From positions 1 through 5,151 of the forward strand of contig WQVT01000219.1 in assembly GCA_009785715.1 (NCBI GenBank): a stretch of DNA of 5,151 nt. Reading direction: 5' to 3'. This document shows positions 1 to 5,151 of the stretch, in pieces; position 1 is the stretch's first letter, and each line of letters opens with the position of its first letter. This stretch comes from Acidimicrobiaceae bacterium. GTDB lineage: Bacteria > Actinomycetota > Acidimicrobiia > Acidimicrobiales > Palsa-688. The position numbers and the translations under genes are program-made. Under the pieces are notes generated by a model that was not told the DNA's origin, searched no databases, and saw only the letters and a list, made by a program, of their open reading frames with translations.

Positions 1-825
1 CACATCTCCTTCCTCCATCAGTACTTCGCCATCGGCGACATCCCCGACGACGGCACCGACACGCCCGGCTATCCCTCCAACCTGATGTCGATGAAGTTCT
101 GGCGCCATGACAAGGCGCCGCGCTTCGAGATGGAGGAGGACTGGTACGGCTACCGCTACGCTGCGGTGCGCACGACGCCGAACGGGCACAAGCACGTGCG
201 GATCAACGGGTTCATCATGCCCTTTGGGACGACGGTGGCCCGGGTCCCCTTCGGCGCCAGCCAGGGGATGTTCATCCCGATCGACGACGAGAACTGCTGG
301 CGGTACTTCGTCAACATGCAGCCCACGGCCAACCCGCGGGGCCTCGGCGGTGGGGGATACCAGACCGACCCCAACTGGCCCTACGGGGGCTTCGGCGGCG
401 GCGGCCGCCGTGGCGGATTCGGCGGGATCCGGGCCCGGCAGTACACGTCGGACAACGAGTACGGCATCGACCGCGACATGCAGAAGCGGGGGAGCTTCAC
501 CGGGATCCCGGACTTCGGGAGCCAGGACTTCATGGTCACCGAGTCGATGGGCCCGATCTACGACCGGAGCAAGGAGCACCTCGGGACCACGGACACGCCG
601 ATCAACCGGATGCGCCGGATCCTGATCGACGCCGCCAGGGCGCTCGCCGAGGGCAAGGACATCCCCGCCCTCGCCGGGGTCGAGGGGCACGACTTCACGA
701 ACATCCGCTCGGCCGAGAAGGTCCTCGAGCCGGGGGAGGACTGGAAGGTCCTCGGCAAGCACGAGGATCCGACCGTCCAGGAGTCGAAGAAGGCCCTCGA
801 GGAGGCCCCCGCCGTCTCCGGGTAG
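1..825 (+). CDS. Rieske-type aromatic ring-hydroxylating oxygenase, large (alpha) subunit, C-terminal part (5' end outside window)
   Basis: The frame is open from base 1, so the true start and the Rieske [2Fe-2S] domain lie upstream; 274 residues are visible. The fragment opens with HISFLHQYF, which aligns with HVNFLHRE of the next gene, so its residues 1 and 6 are the two histidines of the mononuclear Fe(II) site. The likely third ligand is the Asp in GSQDFMV (fragment residue 176), followed by the block ESMGPIYDRSKEHLG typical of phthalate 4,5-dioxygenase-like oxygenases. Such cytosolic enzymes take electrons from a separate reductase and hydroxylate or O-demethylate aromatic rings. The oddity is a glycine-rich stretch at nt 340-426. 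The protein ends in a charged tail after the catalytic domain. An in-frame ATG at nt 85 is not the start, because conserved coding sequence runs through it. Family is confident; substrate is unknown. Confidence 0.9.
   Translation, partial: HISFLHQYFAIGDIPDDGTDTPGYPSNLMSMKFWRHDKAPRFEMEEDWYGYRYAAVRTTPNGHKHVRINGFIMPFGTTVARVPFGASQGMFIPIDDENCWRYFVNMQPTANPRGLGGGGYQTDPNWPYGGFGGGGRRGGFGGIRARQYTSDNEYGIDRDMQKRGSFTGIPDFGSQDFMVTESMGPIYDRSKEHLGTTDTPINRMRRILIDAARALAEGKDIPALAGVEGHDFTNIRSAEKVLEPGEDWKVLGKHEDPTVQESKKALEEAPAVSG
340..426 (+). other. Glycine-rich insertion within the first Rieske oxygenase
   Basis: About 29 residues, from GLGGGGY through YGGFGGGGRRGGFGG, are dominated by Gly with Phe, Tyr and Arg. 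They sit before the block IDRDMQ...FTGI that precedes the iron Asp. The paralogue at 906-2228 has only a short Gly run (VTGGGG, nt about 1809-1827) in the corresponding region. It is probably a flexible surface loop in the catalytic domain. The function is not known. Confidence 0.75.
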
Positions 826-866
826 CACCCGCCCGCACGACCGCTGCTCCTCTCCCGTCGCCGCTC

Positions 867-872
867 TAGAGT
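867..872 (+). promoter_or_regulatory. Weak -10-like hexamer in the gap before the second oxygenase gene
   Basis: TAGAGT lies in the 80-nt gap, overlapping the 8-bp palindrome CTCTAGAG (864-871), and would place a transcript start about 27 nt before the GTG start. No convincing -35 hexamer is seen at 16-18 nt upstream. It is the most AT-containing hexamer in this gap, but it may simply be spacer inside one operon. The gap has no terminator-like hairpin with a T tract. Confidence 0.2.
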
Positions 873-892
873 CGAACGTCGTCACGCGCCAC

Positions 893-900
893 GGGAGGAG
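893..900 (+). promoter_or_regulatory. Strong Shine-Dalgarno deciding the GTG start at 906
   Basis: GGGAGGAG sits 5 nt before GTG 906, an excellent match to the anti-Shine-Dalgarno of 16S rRNA. It favours this GTG over the in-frame ATG at 960-962, which would remove the conserved residues just before GPGTPMG. Confidence 0.8.
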
Positions 901-905
901 AGTCG

Positions 906-2228
906 GTGCTCAACGCCTCTGACAACGAACTCATCACGCGAACCGGGCCCGGGACCCCGATGGGCGCCCTCTTCCGCCGCTTCTGGATCCCGGCCCTGCT
1001 CGCGAGTGAGTTGCCCAAGCCCGACGGCGTTCCGGTGGCCTTCGGCCTCCTCGGCGAGAAGCTGGTGGCCTTCCGTGACTCGACCGGTCAGGTCGGGGTC
1101 CTCGAAGCGCGTTGCCCGCACCGCCACGCGAGCCTCTTCTGGGGCCGCAACGAGGAGGGCGGGCTGCGCTGCGCCTATCACGGCTGGAAGTTCGACCGGG
1201 CCGGCGCCTGCCTGGACATGCCCGCCGAGCCCGTTGACTCGCCGTACAAGGACGCGGTGAAGGCCGTCGCGTACGAGACCCGGGAGGCAGGCGGGCTGAT
1301 CTGGGTGTATATGGGTCCGAAGGACAAGAGGCCCGAGTTCCCCGACTTCGAGTGGACACTGGTCGGGGAGGACCAGCGCCTGGTCACGAAGAGGCTCCAG
1401 CTCTGCAATTACCTGCAGAACCTCGAAGGCGAGGTCGACACGGCGCACGTCAACTTCCTGCACCGGGAGCTTCGATCGCCGGACCCGTCGACGACGGTGC
1501 CCGGCCTGCAGCGGGAATCGCGCAAGCCCGACCAGTCGATCCTGCCGCCCGGCAACCTGGCGCGGAAGCAGTTCCTGATCTCGGAGACCGACTTCGGCCT
1601 GGTGGCGATGGCTCGCAGCGAGGAGCCGGACGACGAGTACTACTGGCGGATGACGCCGTTCATCCTGCCGTCCTTCACCATCATCCCCTCGGGCATCGAC
1701 GAGGCCAACACGTGGACCGCCATCGTCCCGATCGACGATCACCGTGCGTGGGGCTTCACGGCGACGTGGCATCATGCGCGTCCCCTCGACGAAGCCGAGG
1801 TCGAGAACGTGACCGGGGGTGGCGGGGTCCACGTCCACGTCGACCCGGAGACCTTCCTCCCGCTGGCGAACAAGGCCAACCACTACCTGATCGACCGGGA
1901 CCTGCAGGTCAGCCAGAGCTTCACCGGCATCTTCGGCGTGCGGAACCAGGATCTGGCCGTCCAGGAGGACCAGGACGGGACGATCTGCCGGCGTGACGAG
2001 GAACACCTGGGCGTCACCGATCGGGGCATCGTGGGGACCCGCCGGCTCCTGCTGAAGTTGGCCAAGGACCTCCAGAAGGGGATCGATCCCCCGCAGGTGG
2101 CCCACCCTCGGGCGTTCCGGGTGCGGTCGGTCACGGCCACGGTGCCGAGGAGTCTCGACCCGGTCGAGTTGTTCGCCAGCGGACAGCCGCAAGCCGCCGA
2201 CGCCCAGGCGCTCGGCGCCGCCTACTGA
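906..2228 (+). CDS. Rieske-type aromatic ring-hydroxylating oxygenase, large subunit (phthalate 4,5-dioxygenase-like)
   Basis: The gene encodes 440 residues, a full-length oxygenase. The N-terminal Rieske domain holds the cluster motif CPH...CAYH: Cys70, His72, Cys89 and His92, with 16 residues between the pairs. The catalytic domain has EGEVDTAHVNFLH: Asp178 would carry electrons between centres, and His181 and His186 bind the mononuclear Fe(II). Asp349 in RNQDLAV is the probable third ligand, 163 residues later. The opening TGPGTPMGALFRRFWIP is typical of phthalate-dioxygenase-like proteins. The enzyme uses O2 and electrons from a partner reductase to hydroxylate or O-demethylate a ring compound. 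It is paralogous to the preceding gene (shared IDRD-QxxxSFTGI, QD and EHLG blocks), but its ESMGPIYDR-like segment is degenerate. No small subunit, ferredoxin or reductase is adjacent, so electron partners must be encoded elsewhere. Family is confident; substrate is open. Confidence 0.93.
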   Translation: MLNASDNELITRTGPGTPMGALFRRFWIPALLASELPKPDGVPVAFGLLGEKLVAFRDSTGQVGVLEARCPHRHASLFWGRNEEGGLRCAYHGWKFDRAGACLDMPAEPVDSPYKDAVKAVAYETREAGGLIWVYMGPKDKRPEFPDFEWTLVGEDQRLVTKRLQLCNYLQNLEGEVDTAHVNFLHRELRSPDPSTTVPGLQRESRKPDQSILPPGNLARKQFLISETDFGLVAMARSEEPDDEYYWRMTPFILPSFTIIPSGIDEANTWTAIVPIDDHRAWGFTATWHHARPLDEAEVENVTGGGGVHVHVDPETFLPLANKANHYLIDRDLQVSQSFTGIFGVRNQDLAVQEDQDGTICRRDEEHLGVTDRGIVGTRRLLLKLAKDLQKGIDPPQVAHPRAFRVRSVTATVPRSLDPVELFASGQPQAADAQALGAAY

Positions 2229-2254
2229 AGCCCGCGGACGCCCGCCTCCCCGAG

Positions 2255-2614
2255 ATGAGTCCCGAGCGCGACCGCGACGAGCCCTGGGTCGTCGCCGACC
2301 TCCGCCCGGCGAGCTTCGAGGCGGTGGCCGAGGCGCTCTTGGCCTCGACCACCTTCGAGGAGCTCGTCTACCGCGAGTCGGAGATGGACGCGCTCTTCAC
2401 GCTGGCCGACGTCGCCGTCAAGGAGGAGGAGCGCGCCCGCGCCGAGACACTGCCGGCCAGGGCCGACCCGACGGCCGGGGAGGATCACCTGCGGCAGCTG
2501 CGAGCGCTGATCTTCCGCGCCCACGATCTCAGCCACGACGACCAAAACGAAGAGGCGGCAGCAGTTCTCCGCAGCGCGGCCGAGCTTGCCCGCCACATGG
2601 AGGAGAGGAAATGA
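2255..2614 (+). CDS. Small charged, predicted all-helical protein of unknown function
   Basis: The gene encodes 119 residues; I do not recognise the family. The protein is rich in Glu, Asp, Arg and Ala, with no signal peptide, no membrane segment and no cysteines, so it should be soluble and cytosolic. Two helical parts are suggested: about residues 19-66, and a helix pair at 77-117 (HLRQLRALIFRAHDL, a turn at SHDDQNEE, then AAAVLRSAAELARHM). The second part weakly resembles a single TPR-like hairpin. It starts 26 nt after the oxygenase stop with no clear Shine-Dalgarno, suggesting dependence on upstream translation. Its stop overlaps the next start as ATGA. Reality as a gene is supported by the exact fit between neighbours, the absence of a better frame in this interval, and G/C-biased third positions. 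An adaptor or accessory role for the oxygenase or aldolase is only a guess from position. Confidence 0.75.
   Translation: MSPERDRDEPWVVADLRPASFEAVAEALLASTTFEELVYRESEMDALFTLADVAVKEEERARAETLPARADPTAGEDHLRQLRALIFRAHDLSHDDQNEEAAAVLRSAAELARHMEERK
2599..2605 (+). promoter_or_regulatory. Shine-Dalgarno for the class II aldolase-fold gene, inside the preceding gene
   Basis: GGAGGAG ends 5 nt before ATG 2611 and lies within the last codons of the small upstream gene. Together with the ATGA stop/start overlap at 2611-2614 this is a classic translational-coupling arrangement and fixes the start. Confidence 0.75.
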
Positions 2615-3399
2615 CCTACGAAGACGTCAAGCGCGATGTTGCGATCGGGAACCGGGTCATGTCGTATATCGGCCTGGCTTCGGGCGTGACGCTTTCACTC
2701 GGTCACGTCAGCCTCCGGGTTCCCGGAAACCCGGATCTGTTCGTGGTCAAGGGCCGGGGCTATGCCATCGACGCCCTCCCGGAGATGAAGGCCGCCGACA
2801 TGATCGTCTGCAACCTCGAGGGGGAAAAGGTCGAAGGCCCGGAGAGCGCCACACAGTGCTACGAGGTCAAGATCCACTCGGCCATCTTCAAGCATTACCC
2901 CGAGGTGCAGTCGATCATCCACGCCCATCCCCGCTACGCGGTCCTGATGAGCGTGCTCGGATCGCCGCTGGTCCCGATGTGCCAGGAGGGGGCGGCGCTG
3001 GTCACCAAGCCGCTGCCCGTCTGGCCGCATTCCCGGCTGGTGAGCTCGGACGAGGACGGCGAGGGCGTGGCGGCGCTGATGGCGGACTCGCAGGCGGCGT
3101 TGCTCATCGGGCATGGCGCGGTGTGCACCGGCGAGAGCATCAGCCAGGCGATATCGAACATGTACACGCTCGAGGAGCAGGCCCGGATGAACTACCTGGC
3201 GTACAGCGTCCAGGGGGACGACCACGGCCGGATCCCCGTCGAGCTCGTCGAGGAGCAGCTCAACCTCCCGGGGTTCTGGGAGCTGCCCCACTTCCAGGGC
3301 TCGGTGCCGGCGGGGACGACGAGCAACCCTCACCGCAGCAATTCCGGCCAGTCCGGCCCCTACCGCTACTGGGCGGCGCAGGTGGCGGAGGGTGTCTAG
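2611..3399 (+). CDS. Class II aldolase/adducin-family protein (aldolase or aromatic-acid decarboxylase)
   Basis: The gene encodes 262 residues; class II aldolase fold. The zinc site is complete: Glu85 and His89 in YEVKIHS, His104 and His106 in IIHAHP, and His168 in LIGHGAVCTGE. The Glu-to-first-His spacing of 19 and the 64 residues to the last His match L-fuculose-phosphate aldolase closely. The phosphate-loop motif GN(I/V)S of sugar-phosphate aldolases is replaced by GHVSLR (residues 31-36), a variant seen in non-sugar members. Family members either cleave C-C bonds by a zinc-stabilised enolate or decarboxylate, as in PhtC-type 3,4-dihydroxyphthalate decarboxylases and CmtD of p-cumate breakdown. 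With Rieske and extradiol dioxygenase genes beside it, a decarboxylase or aldolase in ring catabolism is more likely than sugar metabolism. The C-terminal tail (from about 225) is Ser/Gly/Pro-rich and ends in PYRYWAAQ. Fold is confident; reaction is inferred. Confidence 0.9.
   Translation: MTYEDVKRDVAIGNRVMSYIGLASGVTLSLGHVSLRVPGNPDLFVVKGRGYAIDALPEMKAADMIVCNLEGEKVEGPESATQCYEVKIHSAIFKHYPEVQSIIHAHPRYAVLMSVLGSPLVPMCQEGAALVTKPLPVWPHSRLVSSDEDGEGVAALMADSQAALLIGHGAVCTGESISQAISNMYTLEEQARMNYLAYSVQGDDHGRIPVELVEEQLNLPGFWELPHFQGSVPAGTTSNPHRSNSGQSGPYRYWAAQVAEGV
3380..3385 (+). promoter_or_regulatory. Probable ribosome-binding site for the GTG start at 3392
   Basis: AGGTGG, one mismatch from AGGAGG, lies 6 nt before GTG 3392, inside the end of the aldolase-fold gene. 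A second purine run, GGAGG (3387-3391), directly abuts the GTG and is too close to act as its Shine-Dalgarno. An alternative in-frame GTG is at 3428, but it would leave only three residues before the conserved VGSLLRP. Confidence 0.5.
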
Positions 3400-4549
3400 C
3401 GCCGGCGGACCGGCCGATGCGCTGCGCGTGGATCAGGTCGGAAGCCTGCTCCGGCCGGCCGAGCTGAAGGCCCTCTTCGCCGGCGAGGCGCAGGGCGAGG
3501 AGGGCAGCGAGGAAGACGGCGAAGCCGGCCTGAGGGCCGGGATGCGCCGGGCCGTCACCCGGGTGATCGGCGAGCAGGTGGCGCGGGGGATCCGGCCGAT
3601 CGCCGACGGGGAGTTCTGGCGCCGCGGCTTCCAGGAGACGTTCGGGCATTCCGTCGACGGCTACGCCCCGCCGCCGGCCGAGGCCGGCGACACGGGCGGC
3701 GGCGGAGGAGGTCAGATCTCCGAGGCGGAGTACGTCCGGAGGCGGCCCGTCGAGTCGCGGCTCGAGCTCAAGAGGAACGTCCTGCTCGACGAGTATCTGG
3801 CCGATCGGGAGATCCTCGGCGAGCGCGGGGCCGCGGCCGAGCCGCACAAGGTGACGCTCACCGGGCCGGAGCGGCTGACCCAGCGCTTCGACCTGGAGCA
3901 CTCGGGCTCGGTCTATGACGGCTTCGACAGCTTCATGGCCGACGTCGTGCGCATCGAACGCGAGATGATCGGCCAGGTGATCGAGGCGGGGTGTCCCTAC
4001 GTTCACATCGACGAGCCCGCCTACACCGCGTATGTCGATCCGACGTCTCTCGAGTGGATGGCGGAACGCCACTGGGACCCGGCCCGCGGCCTCGAACGCG
4101 CCATCGCCGCCGACAACGCGCTGATCGACGGGTGGGAGGGCGTGACCTTCGGGTTGCACATCTGCCGCGGCAACGCCGGCGGGCACTGGCACCGCGAGGG
4201 TGCCTACGACGCGATCGCCGAGCAGCTCTTCGACGGTCTCCGGTACCAGCGACTGCTCCTCGAGTACGACACGGAACGGGCGGGCGGGTTCGAACCGCTC
4301 CGGTTCGTCCGCAAGGGAACGATCGCCGTGCTGGGGCTCGTCAGCACCAAGACCGGTGCGCTCGAGGATCGCGACGTCCTGCTCGAGAGGATCGAAGAGG
4401 CCTCGAAGTTCCTCCCCGTCGAGCAGATGGCCCTCAGCCCGCAGTGCGGGTTCGCGTCGGGGCTCACCGGCAACCCCCTCACCGAGGAAGAGCAGTGGCG
4501 GAAGCTGGAACTGGTGCGCGACGTCGCCGCCGAGATCTGGGGGGACTGA
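3392..4549 (+). CDS. MetE-family zinc methyltransferase, single-domain YxjG/YxjH-like (cobalamin-independent methionine synthase-related)
   Basis: The gene encodes 385 residues, corresponding to the catalytic half of MetE without its N-terminal domain. Motifs in order: VGSLLRP (16-22), ADGEF (71-75), IDEPAYT (206-212), HICRGN (256-261), LLLEYD (288-293), GLVSTKTG (315-322) and LSPQCGFASG (348-357). Zinc ligands by analogy with E. coli MetE (His641, Cys643, Glu665, Cys726) are His256, Cys258, Glu291 and Cys352; the Glu-to-Cys spacing of 61 is identical. The segment between Cys258 and Glu291 is 11 residues longer than in MetE, as in YxjG-type proteins with HICRGN, and here carries HWH (265-267). 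Known members transfer a methyl group to a thiol such as homocysteine, and epoxyalkane:coenzyme M transferase shares the superfamily. An acidic low-complexity stretch (about 31-45) and a run of six glycines (102-107) are probably loops. The GTG start overlaps the upstream gene by 8 nt. Family is confident; methyl donor and acceptor are unknown. Confidence 0.9.
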   Translation: MSSAGGPADALRVDQVGSLLRPAELKALFAGEAQGEEGSEEDGEAGLRAGMRRAVTRVIGEQVARGIRPIADGEFWRRGFQETFGHSVDGYAPPPAEAGDTGGGGGGQISEAEYVRRRPVESRLELKRNVLLDEYLADREILGERGAAAEPHKVTLTGPERLTQRFDLEHSGSVYDGFDSFMADVVRIEREMIGQVIEAGCPYVHIDEPAYTAYVDPTSLEWMAERHWDPARGLERAIAADNALIDGWEGVTFGLHICRGNAGGHWHREGAYDAIAEQLFDGLRYQRLLLEYDTERAGGFEPLRFVRKGTIAVLGLVSTKTGALEDRDVLLERIEEASKFLPVEQMALSPQCGFASGLTGNPLTEEEQWRKLELVRDVAAEIWGD

Positions 4550-4575
4550 TCAGCAGGCGCCCGTCGGGCCGAGCG

Positions 4576-4581
4576 TATGAT
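4576..4581 (+). promoter_or_regulatory. Candidate -10 hexamer before the LigB-like gene
   Basis: TATGAT is a good match to TATAAT and stands out in a GC-rich 72-nt gap. It would start a transcript about 33 nt before ATG 4622. At 16-18 nt upstream there is no TTGACA-like hexamer (GCAGGC region), so activity would need an activator or another sigma factor. It may alternatively be chance sequence within a longer operon. Confidence 0.25.
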
Positions 4582-4603
4582 CGGACCGGGGCAGAGACAC
4601 TCC

Positions 4604-4616
4604 AGGAGAAAGGGGG
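4604..4616 (+). promoter_or_regulatory. Purine-rich ribosome-binding region of the LigB-like gene
   Basis: AGGAG (4604-4608) is 13 nt and AGGGGG (4611-4616) is 5 nt before ATG 4622. The second is at the better distance; the first is the better match. The start is also fixed by protein alignment, since it puts the first iron histidine at position 12, as in LigB. Confidence 0.5.
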
Positions 4617-4621
4617 CTGTC

Positions 4622-5151
4622 ATGGCCCAGGTGGTCGGTTCGCTCTACGCCTCGCACGGACTGTTCGTGGCGCTTCCACCCGAGGAGTGGGCGGAGAAGT
4701 CGAAGAACCGCAAGTACCGCTCGGACGTCCCGTCGGAGTCGTTCGAGGAGAAAGTGGACAAATACGACCGCACCATGCGCGCCCTCGCCGTCCTCGAGGA
4801 ACAGCTCCGCGCCATGAACCCCGACGTCCTCTTGATCGTGGGCGACGACCAGCACGAGAACTTCGATTTCTCCAACTATCCGGCCCTGTCGGTGTTCGTC
4901 GGTGAGGAGTTCAGCGGCCCCGACAACCAGACCCGGGGAAAGCCGGATCTCTACCACAAGGTTCCGGGCCACCCGGGGCTCGCGGTGGCGGTGCTCCGGG
5001 GCCTGCTCGACCGGGGCTTCGACCCCGCCTTCAGCATGTCGGACTCGAACCCCGAGCGGGGCATGTGCCACGCGGTGATGCGGCCGCTCGAGTTTTTCCA
5101 TACCTACGAGATCCCCGTCGTTCCGGTGCTCGTCAACGCCTACTACCCACC
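4622..5151 (+). CDS. LigB-type (class III) extradiol ring-cleavage dioxygenase, N-terminal part (3' end outside window)
   Basis: The frame is open from ATG 4622 to the last base, giving 176 residues of a protein whose relatives are about 280-300 long. GSLYASHGL puts His12 where protocatechuate 4,5-dioxygenase LigB has iron ligand His12. LLIVGDDQHENF (70-81) is the second iron-site region. RGMCHAVMRPLEFF (146-159) matches the LigB/MhpB block with a conserved active-site His (here His150), and IPVVPVLVNAYYP (164-176) is the following beta-strand and loop. The later His and Glu (LigB His195 and Glu242) fall beyond the window. These non-haem Fe(II) enzymes open catechol-type rings next to the hydroxyls using O2. 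Oddly, LigB has Asn-Asp-His where this protein has Asp-Asp-Gln-His, so the second iron ligand is displaced by one or replaced. The gene follows the methyltransferase by 72 nt in the same direction. Ring cleavage would follow the upstream oxygenases, but activity is not certain. Confidence 0.85.
   Translation, partial: MAQVVGSLYASHGLFVALPPEEWAEKSKNRKYRSDVPSESFEEKVDKYDRTMRALAVLEEQLRAMNPDVLLIVGDDQHENFDFSNYPALSVFVGEEFSGPDNQTRGKPDLYHKVPGHPGLAVAVLRGLLDRGFDPAFSMSDSNPERGMCHAVMRPLEFFHTYEIPVVPVLVNAYYP

Noticed and set aside
882..2192. Long open frame on the - strand (436 codons) opposite the second oxygenase gene
   Set aside because: It mirrors a gene with clear Rieske and iron motifs; the antisense protein is Arg/Pro/Val-rich with no recognisable domain. 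Long antisense frames are expected in GC-rich coding DNA.
2586..3467. 293-codon + strand frame over the class II aldolase-fold gene
   Set aside because: Composition is dominated by Arg, Gly, Pro and Ala, as expected from a shifted frame of GC-rich coding sequence, and the overlapping frame carries the complete zinc motifs.
3260..4192. 310-codon - strand frame opposite the MetE-like gene
   Set aside because: Antisense shadow of a gene with strong conserved motifs; it ends in a Pro/Ser/Arg low-complexity tail and has no own ribosome-binding site or domain.
4287..4296. GGTTCGAACC palindrome resembling a tRNA T-arm
   Set aside because: It lies inside the MetE-like coding sequence (GGFEPLRF), no acceptor, D or anticodon arms surround it, and the encoded residues are conserved in the family.
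4546..4553. CTGATCAG perfect palindrome overlapping the stop codon as an operator
   Set aside because: Only 8 bp, with no second copy in the window, and it contains the stop codon; a chance occurrence is the simpler explanation.
4559..4569. Small hairpin GCCC-GTC-GGGC after the MetE-like gene as a terminator
   Set aside because: Only a 4-bp stem with a 3-nt loop and no T tract follows; such stems arise often by chance in GC-rich DNA.
3991..4905. 304-codon + strand frame spanning the end of the MetE-like gene, the gap and the start of the LigB-like gene
   Set aside because: Arg/Gly-rich shifted frame crossing two real gene ends; no conserved motif.
4550..5101. 183-codon - strand frame opposite the LigB-like gene, suggesting a divergent gene
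   Set aside because: The + strand frame has clear LigB-family motifs and a ribosome-binding site; the antisense product has no recognisable features.

Overview
The window is strongly GC-rich bacterial DNA with tightly packed genes, all on the + strand. Coding is carried by G/C-ending codons. GTG starts, short intergenic gaps and 4-8 nt overlaps are present. These traits fit a high-GC lineage (Actinomycetota, Chloroflexota such as Dehalococcoidia/SAR202-like bacteria, Rokubacteria-like or similar). The sequence alone does not decide between them. No RNA gene, mobile element, CRISPR array or clear rho-independent terminator was found, and no gene-free stretch exceeds 80 nt.

Layout: (1) 1-825, the C-terminal part of a Rieske-type ring-hydroxylating oxygenase large subunit, whose Rieske domain lies upstream of the window. 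(2) 906-2228, a complete second oxygenase of the same phthalate-4,5-dioxygenase-like family. (3) 2255-2614, a small charged helical protein of unknown function. (4) 2611-3399, a class II aldolase/adducin-fold protein with all zinc residues. (5) 3392-4549, a MetE-family (YxjG/YxjH-like) zinc methyltransferase lacking the MetE N-terminal half. (6) 4622 to the window end, the first 176 residues of a LigB-type (class III) extradiol dioxygenase, cut off by the window edge.

Genes 2-5 form a compact transcription unit: a 26-nt gap, then an ATGA overlap, then an 8-nt overlap. Gene 6 follows after 72 nt and gene 1 precedes by 80 nt; each gap holds only a weak promoter-like hexamer. Two Rieske oxygenases, a class II aldolase-fold enzyme (a fold that also includes aromatic-acid decarboxylases) and an extradiol ring-cleavage enzyme suggest catabolism of an aromatic or similar cyclic carboxylated or methoxylated compound: oxygenation or O-demethylation, then decarboxylation or aldol cleavage, then ring opening. 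The MetE-like enzyme is the odd member and could receive a methyl group or act on a thiol. The substrate cannot be read from the sequence. No ferredoxin or reductase for the oxygenases is in the window.

The most interesting points are the MetE-like methyltransferase inside an aromatic-oxygenase operon, the apparently shifted second iron histidine in the LigB-like enzyme (DDQH instead of NDH), the glycine-rich insertion in the first oxygenase, and the unrecognised small protein coupled to the aldolase gene.
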